Both the position numbers and the translations under genes were made by a program. A DNA stretch of 64,000 nucleotides from positions 36,648,127 through 36,712,126 of the forward strand of contig CM067298.1 in assembly GCA_034231615.1 (NCBI GenBank), given 5' to 3'. Position 1 is the stretch's first letter; each line of letters starts with the position of its first letter. Positions 1 to 11,060 of the stretch are shown piece after piece. Source of the stretch: Meghimatium bilineatum. Its lineage: Eukaryota > Mollusca > Gastropoda > Stylommatophora > Philomycidae. The notes under the pieces are model-generated. The model had not been told where the DNA came from. It was given only the letters and a program-made list of their open reading frames with translations, and searched no databases.

Positions 1-1909
1 AGCAGATCTTCTATACCGCCGACAGTCTCGAGTTGTTAATCTATGGCGCATGCGTAAATTGTGGCACAATTCGTTATTATAAATGACAAAGTACACACCA
101 TTTCTAGTAAACAACAAAGACAGCCGAGCCATAGATTATACACGTATTAATTATTCAACGATTTTAAGAAATTCAAAGAACATTATCTTATTCAATGAAG
201 TAAAGGCTACATATCACTTTTAAATATCTCCATACGTCCAGTAATCTTTTTTAAACTGAATGTGGGTACATGTATCGGTTGGCGCATTTGAACTAGAACA
301 TGAATAATTTAACACAACTAATGGAAAAAGTGGCCACCACTGCCGTAGTTAGTCTACCATTGTTTAAGGAAATTGTAATTAAAATAACTGTTGTTCCTGT
401 CGTATTTTATTTATGGAACCTGTGAATTGATTACAAAATTGCAGAAGCACGACGGCTGCTTTCTTCACAGATACGATTTTCACTTTCATCACTAATTTAT
501 TTTCATCCTAAATTTACTTGTTTTTTGCCATTGGTTATCATATAACTGTCTGTGCACTTTCAATATTTGCATTTCAATAACAAAAATGACCGAAACAGAA
601 TGTTAATGTTAAAATGACCCAACCAAAAAAGTAATACAATATAATTTGAAGAGATTAAAAAATAAAGTATCCAAAGACTGCCGACAATGTAATGTAATTA
701 ATATCACAGGCAGATTAATTGAATATTTCGTTAAAAATACACTTTTTGTCAATAATATGCACACAAACAAAAATACATTTTTTCATGTTACTTCTTTCAT
801 TTTCATCTAGTCACTGGTTGTCTTTGCACTACTTATGTTATTCGACGTATAACCATCAATGACATGATGACAATATAATAGCAAGCGTCTGCTTTTTTTT
901 CTCATGAATCAAAACAACATTGTCTTCAGTGTATACCATATATATATATATATATATATGAAAAATTTAAATTAAATAAAAACGCATGTGGAACACGAAC
1001 TGAAAAGGCTATCTAAACAATTAGATATTCTTTGCTGTATCTAAAAATTTAAAATTGCATTCTAATGAATGTTGTGCAATTTCTACGCACATAACTGATT
1101 ATTATTGTGTGATGATGATTCAATATATATGTGAAATGTATCCTTTTTTATTGAATTAGTTACCAAACAAAAAAGCTGTAACATAGTAGGAACCATAGTT
1201 ATCGTGGAAATACACCATCAACTGCTATTTAAACACGGTTAACGCCTACAACAAAGAAATAATGTGTTTATTAGACCTCGTCGATAATCGAAATATTACA
1301 GTCTTTAGACCATCGCGCTATTAGTCAGAGGTAGAAAGGACACCCACTCATATCAATGTTGAACTTTGCTGGACCACAGGTGAACTTTTCAGATTGTATT
1401 CGAGCACCATGTGCTGGCATTTATTCCACACTATAAAGGTGCCAAATATGGTCTGTTTGCGTGCCGTTTTTGAGGAGCCTATAGCTAATATTAAAGTGCA
1501 GAGCTATGGATGTCTTCCTTTACACGCATATATATATATATATATATATATATGTCAAAGATTTCAACGCATAATATGTGTTGAACAGATTATGTTGTTA
1601 CAATAAGCACGAACGATACAGCAGCAAATGTTTGAACACCTCTAAATTGGTATTTACATAATAACACGATTTTAATCATTGTAAAATAATTTACAGTCAC
1701 TTCTTCTTCTTCATTCGTTCTCAAACTCCTACACATTAGAGTGTAATCCGGGAAATGGAATACTTTGTGTCACTAATCGGTGGTCTAGTATGTTTGTTCC
1801 TGTTCAATTTCTCGTGTAACCATAATTAAATGTGATCTCGCATGTCTAAGTTAAATGATAACTAGATATTACATTGAATTAAAATATGGAGTTTATATTA
1901 AATCACTAC
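1..1909. other. AT-rich spacer without recognisable gene
   Basis: I see no coding signal here on either strand; reading frames are short and of low complexity. It holds two (TA)n tracts (about 937-959 and 1527-1553). At about 1695-1790 there is a short interspersed repeat that resembles segments at 22.7 and 51.2 kb. Confidence 0.6.
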
Positions 1910-4677
1910 TATAGCGCGTTCATAGATAGTTGAGTACCGATATTGTCTATTTTCTCCGTAATTACTGAGCCTATAGACTTCATATTTTGCATGAGTGCAT
2001 TATTTGATAATCACGTTACATATGTATGATTAAGTAGTATCTACATTGAATTATTGCATCAATCGCTACGAATGTCATTTTTAAGGTAGTAACGATTTTA
2101 TTTTATGTGGAAAATAAATGTTACAGTAATTGCTGGTACAGGCTTGTCTGTCCTGTCGTTCATTTGTTGTAGCATGGGTAAAAATGAAGTATTCCGAATT
2201 AAAAAATTTTATTTGGTTGCATCGAGATTATATATAGCAAGATAACCATTTAGCAGTTAAACGTTCGTGTTATTGTATTATTGTTTACCATCTCGTCAAT
2301 TTAAAATAATTGTAAACATAAATTGTACATACCGTAGTCGTAATCATCTGTGTCCAAGTATGAACATTCTAAGTTGTAGTATTGACATTCTGAAATCGTC
2401 TATCAAAACATTTTCTGAGTTCATTCTACAATGCGGAGAAAATTAAGTATCCAATATTTAATATTATCAATCTAGGCCTTTTGTTTTTCACGTCTTACCC
2501 TAACACCTTTTAGTTTGTTCTGCATGAATGTTTTAGTGAGAACTTTCTTTCTCAGCAAACGATTAAATCACAACAGCTTACTACGTTTAACGATTGTCAG
2601 TATGGTCATGTTGTCCAGCAAGACAAGGCAATATATATATTTTTAATATCATATATTTCTTTAACTTGATAGATATGTCACATCGGCTGTTATTTTCATA
2701 TGTTTACTATTATATTGCTGTTACCAAAATCCAACTTCTTCTCGTTTTTCCCCTGCCCTTGTTTAAAGTTCTTCTTATTGTTATATTCATAATCCGATGA
2801 ATCGTAAAGATCTATATTTGTAGTTGGTTGAATGAATCTTAAACCATCTTTCTGTCAATATTCTTCTTCCACTTTCAATATATGGTTCTCTCATTTTATC
2901 CAGAATTCTTTGTCAATGGTGGAGAGCATATTATATGCAATTTTATGAACATCATTCAATTTGATGGTTTTATTTTCCTTTCCCACTGCTCGCTTGATTT
3001 TAGCCCAAACAAATTCTATTGGATTTAAATGTAAATAGTACGGTGGTAATCGTATACATCTATGGCCATGCTCATCTCTATACTATTATCAATGTGGAAA
3101 GTCTTCGCTCTGTGTGCATTCTTTACCAACAACAGTAACTCCGTTTTCAAGAGCATTTCAGTAAATGGAATATGTTCTTTTCTACGCCATATGTGAATAT
3201 ATTCCTTAGTATATGAGGATGTAGGCATCTTATCTTCACATGCAACATCATTATGGTAGGAAGCGTTGTCCAAAACCAGACAGGAGGATCTATGTAATGA
3301 TGGAAGTACAGTCTTTTCTCTCCACTCTCTAAATATACGACCATTCATCTCAGCATGGTAATCTCGATCATCGGTAGATTTGTAAATGAAAATGAGTTCA
3401 CCATTCTTCAAAAGACCATTATGTTTGCTACCTGCATGTGCCATTATTAATCACTTACCTTTGCCGCTTCACTATTATAATTATCTTTACGCATCTCCCT
3501 AATTTGTCTAAAATAGGTATTTCTCCTAGTTTCTAAATCTGGTTTAACACAGATGACGCTTCTACCACATGCATATTTCTGAAATGTAAAGACGACACCC
3601 CGTGCAGATTTCCATAATTTAGTTTTAGAAATGTGAATGTCATTGCTCCTTTCTAGATACGTTTTCAATGTCTTTAATTTTAATATAAATGCTTTTTTTC
3701 AATCCAAAAGTCTATTAATTGCTCTCTTAATAATGTCTTGATCGTAATTTATCTACAACATATTTCTTCCTCTCGTTTCTTTCGTTTAAATTTAAATTAT
3801 TGTTATCTTTTCGAAACCACATTAATAGTGCTTTGTAGTTTATACCAATGGCATGTTGTGCTCTTTTTGAGGGCTTGGAAATACTATGAAATAGAGTACA
3901 GAATCGCTCTTCTTGTGAAAAAAATATTTGTACAATCTCGTAGTTATACTTTTCAGTGTAACTAATTTAACTGCCAAAGAGATTGTTACAATATGGTTGT
4001 AAATACTGATTTATGATACGCTATAATTATTTACAAATCATTATATATTAAAGACATCACCAAAAAAAATAAAATTGTCAATATAAGATACACTTTTGAA
4101 GAAAATGACGTTTTGCTATTATTTTAATATTAAATCTCTTAAAAAAGCGTTAACTTATTTTTTCCCAAATATACACATTAATTTCCGTTCTAATATTTTA
4201 CTATTTGAGTCATGAAATGCCTTTTGTAAGCAACTTGTCTTGTCAAAAAAACACAAAACATAACAAAATGAGCACAAAATACATTTCACTGAATTATAAT
4301 TAAATCAATATAATTAAAATTCCTCGTGCTTTTAATTGGCTAGTGCATTCACACTTAGCCTAACAACAAATGAATAGTTGTAGAGCAAAAATCAACAATA
4401 AACAAGTACAACGCATTCTTATCATTGAAAAATATATGGTAATTTGTACGGTAAACCCGTCAACGCTTATGATAATCAACAGAAAGTTATTGCTACCTTT
4501 AAAATGACAATTTTAGCAACTGCTGCGATGAATCCGTTCAAACTAGATAATAATTAATCATACATCTGTAACGTGGTTATAAAATAATGACCTCATGCAA
4601 AATATTAATTATATACGCTCAGTAATTACGGAGATAATAGACAATATCGGAGCTCAACTATTTATAAATACACTATA
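1910..4677 (-). mobile_element. Sailor-like DNA transposon, decayed, long inverted repeats
   Basis: About 190 bp at the left end (1910 to about 2100) reappears, reverse-complemented, at about 4488-4677 with roughly 80% identity by eye. A well-conserved stretch is GATATTGTCTAT followed by CTCCGTAATTACTGAG. Both ends start with TATAG, and TA dinucleotides at 1910-1911 and 4676-4677 could be the TA target duplication usual for the IS630-Tc1-mariner superfamily. The minus strand between the repeats carries a broken transposase (2783-3965) related to the intact one at 28.16 kb. Seen: the inverted repeat and the homologous coding region. Inferred: exact ends and autonomy of the ancestor. Confidence 0.8.
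2783..3965 (-). pseudogene. Sailor-like DDE transposase remnant
   Basis: This is a full-length but broken relative of the transposase at 28157-29434. Reading leftwards on the minus strand, the N-terminal part is weakly recognisable (3965 to about 3700). The helix-turn-helix region follows (about 3660-3470, with NDIHISKTKLWK against NDIEISKTLLWK). Then come the DNASYH motif with the second catalytic Asp (about 3270), HLNPIEFVWAKIKR with the catalytic Glu (about 3010-3030), and a C-terminus ending DLYDSSDYE. A deletion of roughly 35-40 codons around 3450 removes the DETW block, and with it the first catalytic Asp. There are also stops at the deletion and a frameshift near 3070. The Asp-to-Glu spacing is about 83 residues, as in the intact copy. 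It is inactive as a nuclease. Confidence 0.85.
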
Positions 4678-5235
4678 GACACTACGGTGGATGATGGAGT
4701 CTGTATGTTTAATCAGACAGTACTAGAACGCTAGATGATATTTACACTATATATGAAATGGAGGGACAACTATACTGCACTGAACTAAGGTCCCTCTCTC
4801 TATGTAACGTGCACTTTGCATAACGTTGTCTTCACTGCCAATCCGTAAACTTCACGATTCTGTGCAAGCTGCCCATCTTCTAGTGTCATGTTCAGAAGGT
4901 CTTGGAAATAATGTGTGCATCGTAGTGTCGGTCTGTCTCTTGTTCTCTTGGTTGGCACTTTTACCTTCTTGGTAAATTTTTCTAAACCATTATGTCTCTT
5001 TATGTCCTAAGTATGTTAGTTTGCGGTTATTTTTGTTGATTGTTTTGAGGAGCCATTCTTCTTCTATGTTTGGATCTTGGCGAAAATCTGCGTTGGTTCA
5101 TTTTTCTATCATAATTGTATGACTTTTCTATAACATTTCACTTCGAAGGCCGATTTTTATTTTTCATTGTAGATATCATTTCCCACGTCTCACAACCATA
5201 TATTGCCACGTCATAGGTATAGCTTCTTAATAGTT

Positions 5236-5247
5236 GTAACTTTGTTT
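5236..5247. repeat. Left target-site duplication of RNase H-type LINE
   Basis: The 12-mer GTAACTTTGTTT here is repeated exactly at 7373-7384, immediately after the (GAA)-rich tail of the inserted LINE. Confidence 0.85.
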
Positions 5248-5694
5248 AATGTTGTATATGCAAAACAATGGAACGCATTATTAATCTTAGAATGCAGTGG
5301 TACCTTGAAAGTGAAAACCTTCTGGTATCACAGCAAGCAGGTTTCAGACAGTGCTACTCTACTGAAGATCAGGCAACCTACCTCTCCCAAGAGATTGAGG
5401 ATGCCTTCCAAGATAAGAAACTGGTACTAGCAGCATGGATAGGCCTCAGGAAAGCATTTGATAAGGTCTGGAAAGAATGGCTCCTAAAGAAATTGCGAAA
5501 TTGCAGTTAGCTAAAGAATGTACAAATGGGTAAAAGCATACCTGCATAATAGAAGAGCCAGGGTACAATTAGATGGTCGCAAGAGCAAGAAAGTTCTACT
5601 GCGTCATGGAGTCCCTCAGGGAGGAGTCCTGTCACCCACACTTTTCTTGGTTTACATCAACGACCTAGTTGCTTAACTACCACACGGGATCAAA

Positions 5695-6507
5695 GTGACA
5701 ATGTATGCTGACGACCTGGTGATCTGGTGCACGGATGAACATGCAACAGTGGCCACTAAACAAATACAAAAAGCTATTGATGTCCTAACCATATGGGCAA
5801 GTAGATGGTGTGTCAGCATTAACACAGAAAAGTGCAGCACTACACTCTTTACCGTCTCACCAAAACAAAAAGCTGGTCATATCAAGAAAGATGGAGAGCT
5901 CTTGAAACAACCCACATACCACGGAGTTATCTTTGATGATAAGCTGACATGGAAGCAGCACATAAACAAGGCAACAACAAAAGCCATGAGGATGTTAGCT
6001 ATCCTGAGAAAACTAAGTGAAACCACATGGGGAGCCAGTGGAATTATACTCAGTAAAGTTTACCAGCAAGGCATAAGACCACACCTGGAATATGGTTCAA
6101 CTGCTTGGTGTCCTTCATCAAACACCACATTACAAGTTCTAGATAAAGTGCAAAACCAGGCACTTAGAATAATGTTAGATGCAATGAAATCAACACCCAT
6201 AGCAGATATGCAGAAAATTGGACGAATGCAAACACTTGGCGAACGCAGAGACACAAAAGTACTAATTCAAGCAGAAAAGTTTCAGTGTATGCCACGTTAT
6301 CCAATGAAGGAAAGATTCCAAAATCTAGCAATGGGACGACTGAAAAGAAGCAGCTTTATCCATCAAGCTAAACGACTCCGTAGACAACTTACAGACCTAC
6401 CTAAAGTTGACAGCCCCTTAAGGTCTGTACCAGAACAAACCCCGTGGAGTGAAAGACATGGAATGCCAATATACATTCAGACCCATGTGAAAGGAATATT
6501 AAGCTAG
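5695..6507 (+). pseudogene. LINE reverse transcriptase, palm-to-thumb segment
   Basis: An open stretch of 270 codons inside the RNase H-type LINE. It starts at MYADDLVIW, which carries the RT catalytic Asp pair, continues through INTEKCSTTLF, GVIFDDKLTWKQHI and YGSTAWCPSS, and ends at a stop just before the RNase H domain. In intact relatives the frame runs straight through into RNase H, so this stop is a lesion and not a natural terminus. Confidence 0.85.
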
Positions 6508-6522
6508 GACGAACATAACAGT

Positions 6523-7053
6523 GTGCAGCGAAGGACAGTCACCCTCAGTTTCCTGGATGAGGAATATCCACAAGATATATGGGTCAGAGTGTACACAGAT
6601 GGATCAGCACAGAATGCTGTGAGGAATGGAGGTGCATGTGTATATATAGAATATCCACACAAGCCTAGAGATACAATCAGAGCACCGACAAGAACATTCT
6701 GCAATAATTATGATGCAGAAATCCAGGCAATTAGTGTGGCAGCTAAACACCTGCTGAACTCCAACTCTGGCCTACAGCCTGTGGTATTCCTGACAGATGC
6801 AAGGGCACTGCTTCCAGCTCTCCGGTCTGGAAAACTAACGGACTTGAAAAAACTACTTAGCGAATTGTCTTACCAGTATAGGGTAACCACGCAGTGGATA
6901 CCCTCTCACTGTGGAATACCAGGAAATGAAAAAGCAGACCAACTGGCTAAGGAAGGTGCTGCCGAAGACCAACCAGATATACCAATCACCTACCATCAGA
7001 AAAAAACAGATGATCAGGCCAATAACAAAGCCACACACACCAACACAAGATGA
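6523..7053 (+). pseudogene. LINE RNase H domain
   Basis: An open stretch encoding a complete RNase HI fold. It has YTDGSAQNA (first Asp), YDAEIQAI (Glu), FLTDARALL (second Asp), and WIPSHCGIPGNEKAD (catalytic-loop His and final Asp). It lies downstream of RT in the same LINE, as is typical of I-group non-LTR elements. After about 7045 the correct frame shifts to the one that encodes DDYHIMNRSEQIKILRL and the zinc knuckle. Confidence 0.88.
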
Positions 7054-7345
7054 CTATCATATTATGAACAGATCAGAACAAATTAAAATTCTACGTCTCA
7101 CAACAGGACACAACCGACTTCGCAGTCACATGTATACACAGTTTAAGATTGGCAACACGACCATGTGTACATGTGGACAGGCAGTAAAGAGTGCCAAACA
7201 TATACTTCAAGAGTGTTCTGAGCATCAAATGCTGAGACAGACATATTGGCCAGAGGAAACAACACTGGAATCAAAGCTCTATGGGACACTGTATGAACTA
7301 CAAAAGACAGTGAGTTTTATTAAGGAGACAGAATTACAGATATAA
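6911..7345 (+). pseudogene. LINE C-terminal zinc-knuckle tail
   Basis: The meaningful part begins at about 7045 (QDDYHIMNRSEQIKI) and ends at the stop at 7343-7345. It contains RLTTGHNRLRSHMY, the CxCx8Hx4C motif and LYGTLYELQKTVSFIKE. This is the natural C-terminus of the RNase H-type LINE, in a different frame from its RNase H because of a frameshift. Upstream of 7045 this frame is only a shadow of RNase H. Confidence 0.8.
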
Positions 7346-7372
7346 ACATGTTTCAAGTGAACGAAAGAAGAA

Positions 7373-7384
7373 GTAACTTTGTTT
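7373..7384. repeat. Right target-site duplication of RNase H-type LINE
   Basis: An exact copy of the 12-mer at 5236-5247, abutting the GAA-rich LINE tail. Confidence 0.85.
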
Positions 7385-7882
7385 TTCTGTTTGCCCCTTG
7401 TCCTTGATTTTTTTCATTTATGATGTTTTTGTAGTGTCATTGTTAATATCTTTCTGATCTCTGCAGAGCAATCTCCTGTGGTGTTCATGGTGACCCGAGA
7501 TATTCAAAGTTGCTTACATTTTCTAATTGTTCTTTTGTCAATGACTGTTATAGGTGTGAGCTCATCTCTGCTGATATGCATTATTTTATTTTGTCTTTTT
7601 ATGTATTGAGGAAAATGTGTTATGCCTCGGTATGATCGATATATGACTGACATAATAATATTCTCTAACCTTGGGGCTTCTTGATATTAAAGTGGTGTCA
7701 GCTTCATACCTAATTTCTGGGATTACGTGTTCTCTTATATTAATGGGTTGTCATATCCTGGGTCTTCTGGTACATTTCACATGCTGTTTATGTGTATATG
7801 TGGAAGAAATGTGTTGAGAGGATGCATTCCTGTCTAACTCCTTTATACGGTTCCTACTAAAGAAAATAATATCTAGACTTTA

Positions 7883-8000
7883 CAATAATAATAATAATAA
7901 TACCAATAATAATAATAATAGTAATAATAATAATAATAAGACCCATAACCCATCAGGCTCGTAGGGGTACCACATTGGAAACATCAGCACCAAATGCCCA
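7883..8000 (-). mobile_element. Short LINE 3' end with (TTA)n tail
   Basis: On the minus strand, CCAATGTGGTACCCCTACGA and GGGTTATGGGT match the 3' end of the LINEs at 31.2 and 62.1 kb (coding end VVPLR followed by a stop and a ~20-nt 3' UTR). The tail here is a (TTA)n microsatellite (plus strand AATAAT..., 7883-7939), whereas the 31.2-kb copy ends in (TTGA)n. It is heavily 5'-truncated; only about 60-100 bp are recognisable. Confidence 0.75.
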
Positions 8001-8233
8001 CCAAACAGCTCTGCCCTCAGTCATTTGTAGAAGTGTAGAAAAATGGATGAAGCCCTTCACTGAAGTGAATAACAACTATGCATTATAACTATTGATAACC
8101 AGGCGCTAATAGTGATGGTATTTACACACTGCAATGTATGAAAACTAGACACTACAGAGGGTAATTACATAATGCAGTGGATTACATGAACACTGATAGC
8201 TCGGTAAAGATGACTAGATACGATTGTGAATGA

Positions 8234-9452
8234 CATATATATATGTTATGTTATGTTATGTTCCTCCAGGGCCATAGGCGGCGCATAGGGCAGAAACCAT
8301 AGCTTTCCATTTCTGTCTTTGTGTTGCCAGGTCTTTCAATTGTTGCGTGTTGTTTAGGTTCATTGACATGCCTTCTCTATTAATGGTTCTTCGTAGAGTT
8401 TCTCTAGGTCTCCCTCTTCTTCTTACTCCAGGTGTCACCCAATATAGTGATTGCTGGGGAATTCGTAGGCTGTTCATTCTGAGAACATGGCCGATGTAAG
8501 TCCAACGCCTTTGTCTAATGAAGGAAGATATATAGGTTTGTTTGCTTTCCTCTCTTATAGTAGTGTTAGATTTAAAGTCACTCCACTTAACGTTCAGAAT
8601 GGTACGTAGGCATTTGTTTTCAAAGGAGTCGAGTCTTTTATCTGTGGCTTTTGTGGCTTTCCAACTTTCGCACCCATATGATAGAATAGGGATGATGTTG
8701 GAGTTAAATAACTTGAGTTTTGGGGTGTTTCTTAGTGTGTTTGACGTCCATATGTTGCGTAGTTTATTGAAAGCACCCGCTGCAATGGCAATACGGTGTA
8801 AAATTTCTTTTGATGAGTCTCCATCCAATGCTAGATTGGTGCCTAAATATGTAAAATTGTTGACTTTTAATAATGGAACATTTTGAATTTCTATGTTGTC
8901 GTTGGATCTCGTAAAATCTAGTATATGAGTTTTTGATGTGTTCATTTTCAACCCTATCTGATTTGAGTAGTGTTGGAGATTGTCAAACTTAGATTGAGCA
9001 TCTGTGTGGTTTGCGCTCAAAAGGGCTAGGTCATCTGCGTAGTCAAGATCTTCGAGAACGGTATTATTAATCCATTTTATTCCTGTCAGCTCATTTTCAG
9101 TGCTCTTTCTCATGACCCAATCAATAGCGACGCAGAAAAGTAATGGGGACATGATGCATCCCTGTTTAACGCCCGTAACAACTTGGAACCATTCTGACTT
9201 CTCAGTGTTTGTTTGAACACAGCAATGTGAGTTGGTGTAGAATGCCTTTATAACATTGATTATTTTATTAGGAAAACCGTATTGCTGTAGAATATTCCAT
9301 AACGTAGGCCGATGAAGACTATCAAATGCTTTTTCAAAGTCAACAAAGTTGATTATGAGCGGGGATTGAAATTCTAGTGATTCTTCAATGATGATGCGAA
9401 GAGAAAATATGTTGTCTGTGCAGGAGCGAGCTGATATATATATATATATATG
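8234..9452 (-). mobile_element. 5'-truncated LINE in a TA tract
   Basis: A minus-strand non-LTR retrotransposon whose RT is still open (see CDS). The 3' end is a short (AACAT)n tail at about 8244-8262, and the stop codon falls inside the tail, so there is practically no 3' UTR. Both flanks are (TA)n (8234-8243 and 9433-9452), consistent with insertion into a TA microsatellite with a TA-rich target duplication. The endonuclease and N-terminal RT are missing by 5' truncation. Confidence 0.85.
8256..9431 (-). CDS. LINE reverse transcriptase, N-terminally truncated, open
   Basis: About 390 codons without a stop. The RT palm is clear: NFVDFEKAFDSLHR (first catalytic Asp), VTGVKQGCIMSPLLF, and LDYADDLALLSA (catalytic Asp pair). 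These are followed by KTHILDF, NNFTYLGTNL, LSYGCESWKATK, SFENKCLRTIL, RQRRWTYIGHVLRMN and GRPRETLRRT, ending AAYGPGGT. This is the RT and C-terminal half of a LINE ORF2; intact relatives have about 900-1000 residues with an APE-type endonuclease in front. The frame continues upstream into the TA tract, which encodes a meaningless YIYI run, so no native start exists. The open frame implies a recent insertion. It is probably not expressed as a functional protein. Confidence 0.85.
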   Translation of the reverse strand, partial: ARSCTDNIFSLRIIIEESLEFQSPLIINFVDFEKAFDSLHRPTLWNILQQYGFPNKIINVIKAFYTNSHCCVQTNTEKSEWFQVVTGVKQGCIMSPLLFCVAIDWVMRKSTENELTGIKWINNTVLEDLDYADDLALLSANHTDAQSKFDNLQHYSNQIGLKMNTSKTHILDFTRSNDNIEIQNVPLLKVNNFTYLGTNLALDGDSSKEILHRIAIAAGAFNKLRNIWTSNTLRNTPKLKLFNSNIIPILSYGCESWKATKATDKRLDSFENKCLRTILNVKWSDFKSNTTIREESKQTYISSFIRQRRWTYIGHVLRMNSLRIPQQSLYWVTPGVRRRGRPRETLRRTINREGMSMNLNNTQQLKDLATQRQKWKAMVSALCAAYGPGGT

Positions 9453-9789
9453 TACGCGGAGACATCTATACCAATTTTGCAGCACTCGTCATGTAAAATT
9501 GATACACGTGTTATAATTTCATACACGTTTCAACTTTTCCTTAAATTATCAAGATTAATCACTGTTTATTTGAAGGGACGACCACCGTGTTAAAATTAAC
9601 ATATACATCTATCGTTTTATCAAAAATGTTTATATGGCTGCAAGATCTGAATTCCAATTGCGGATTTCAAAGAGAAGAATCCATGAGTTTCAAAATAAAC
9701 TCTATAGATGAGTATTGGTTATAAGTTACCGAGAACATAAGACAACTCTCTTTGTGAATGATATACTTAATTTATTAGCGGTCATCAAG

Positions 9790-10010
9790 ACCCACTAACA
9801 ATCATGCAACTTAGTAAACTCCATTGGTAGGGGCACGTGATAAGACATTTCTCGATGGCAAAGTTGTTCTTCGATGTACCGTGAAGGGTGCATGACAACG
9901 AGGTAGAAGATGACGAAATGGCTGGATTATATCAAAGACAGGACATGGTGTAAAGTGTCCAAACTCATTCGGAAGTTAGAGGATAGAGATGCCTGGATAT
10001 TTTTCTTCTC
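9790..10010 (+). mobile_element. LINE RT C-terminal scrap
   Basis: A weak but patterned match to the LINE C-terminus: GHVIRH with SMAKLFF, a basic GRR-like stretch, then KWLDYIKDRT and KLIRKLEDRDAW in another frame. There are frameshifts and an early stop. It is a short, old fragment. Confidence 0.55.
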
Positions 10011-10660
10011 CAAATGTTTCAATGTGATACCTCTACATTCCTAACAGGTTATAGGTTTCATTATTATTACTATTATTTGGAGAAATGTAATGTAACATGT
10101 ATTGTGCATGCGCGATGAGGGAGTCAATATACAGAACTAAGAACCGAGCCTCACTGCGGACAATCTCATCTTAGACCAACGACACGTGGATGTGGAGAGG
10201 AACAAACAAGTCGATAAATTAGTTAGCCTTGCGACCATAACAGATCGTCTGCCTACAGACGGAAAATATATATTCAGTGCTATTTGTTCACCCTCGAGAT
10301 ATGAAGATTCCGATGTATCTATCGTGTGTCAGAATCGAGAGCGCTCGAAATGAGAGTTGGGAAAGGTGATGCCAAGAGAGAACACATACTACACATTACA
10401 AAACTATCACCGAACCAACACAAAATCTGAAATATCAGCTGCTATATCCTGAAATATATACCGCCTATCTATACACTATGGCCATTATTTGCCTAGTGGT
10501 GTCAAGGGTATAATTCTGATTCATATTCTGATGAACAAGTAAATCATAATGTGGCGAATTATACATTATGTGAAATGTTTCTGTCATGGGTATTATGTAA
10601 TTTGGAGTAATACATTCACAGGAACCTATTTGATCCACCGTACCTGTGCATAAATTATAC
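10011..10660. other. Spacer, nothing recognised
   Basis: No coding pattern or known repeat is seen. The stretch 10090-10330 is less AT-rich than its surroundings and could be an old regulatory or LTR-like piece, but I see no TG...CA ends or partner copy. Confidence 0.4.
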
Positions 10661-10664
10661 AAAT

Positions 10665-10900
10665 TCATATGTCTCTTCACCTTGACTCTCTTCATATAGT
10701 CTCTCTTCGCAGCGTCGCTCCCTTCACATTGCCTCTCCTCATATTCTCTCCTCACATTTTCCTTCTTCACAGTGTATATCTTCAATTGTCTCTCTTCACA
10801 TTGTCGTTTTTCATAATATTTCTATTGACACGGTCTCTCTTCACACAGTTTCTGCTAAAACTGTCTATTTTCACGCTATCTTCGCATTGTACGCATCTGT
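10665..10900. repeat. Degenerate pyrimidine-rich tandem repeat
   Basis: Variants of CTCTCTTCACA(T/G) recur about every 15-20 bp in the plus strand. The 84-codon open frame here is a by-product of the repeat (LFTL.. LLTR..). Confidence 0.6.
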
Positions 10901-11019
10901 TAGTCTCATCAATAGCTCACTAGACAAACCACTCATGCAATAGAAAACCTTATAGATGGCATGCCGTTATATTGAAGCTCTCTTATGGAAGCTTTGTAGC
11001 ATGTCATCTATACAATTAT

Positions 11020-11060
11020 AGAACCTTCTGAGTAAAATGCTCATTCAATAGGCATTGCAC
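11020..11060 (-). repeat. Interspersed repeat shared with 52.1 kb
   Basis: The reverse complement contains AATGCCTATTGAA followed by GAGCATT and TACTCAG. This matches 52112-52150 on the plus strand closely over about 38 bp. Confidence 0.6.

Larger units (their letters stand above)
5248..7372 (+). mobile_element. 5'-truncated RNase H-bearing LINE (I/Nimb-like)
   Basis: A non-LTR retrotransposon that lacks its 5' half (no endonuclease, no RT fingers). Domains in order are: RT from TMERIINLRMQWYLE (about 5265), GVPQGGVLSPTLF (about 5610-5650), and YADDLVIW (5704) with the catalytic Asp pair. The RT thumb region runs to about 6505. RNase H follows, with VYTDGSA (about 6590), DAEIQAI, FLTDARALL and PSHCGIPGNEKAD (about 6900-6945); all catalytic acidic residues are visible. 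The C-terminal CxCx8Hx4C knuckle (CTCGQAVKSAKHILQEC) lies at about 7167-7220. The reading frame is broken by a frameshift near 5510, stops near 5674 and 6505, and a frameshift near 7045. The tail is short and GAA-rich (7361-7372). A 12-bp target duplication flanks it. It is not autonomous. Confidence 0.93.
4755..7870 (-). mobile_element. Antisense LINE RT remnant split by a younger LINE
   Basis: Two minus-strand pieces belong to one LINE. Piece 1 (about 7870-7385) encodes degraded reverse transcriptase with VRQECILS, a decayed YADD-like region and NFEYLGS. Piece 2 (5247-4755) resumes with TKLQLLRSYTYDVAIYGCETW across the junction, then RDRPTLRC and the 3' end. Removing the intervening 2.1-kb element plus one copy of the 12-bp duplication restores this reading frame across the junction. 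Frameshifts and stops are frequent, so the copy is old. The family is a non-LTR retrotransposon with the YGCETW and KCxRR C-terminal signature common to RTE/CR1-like LINEs; the clade is not certain. Confidence 0.75.

Noticed and set aside
8542..8886. 114-codon plus-strand frame at 8.5-8.9 kb
   Set aside because: Antisense shadow of the open LINE RT at 8256-9431.
10090..10330. Solo LTR at a GC-richer patch
   Set aside because: No terminal TG/CA pair, target duplication or second copy could be identified.
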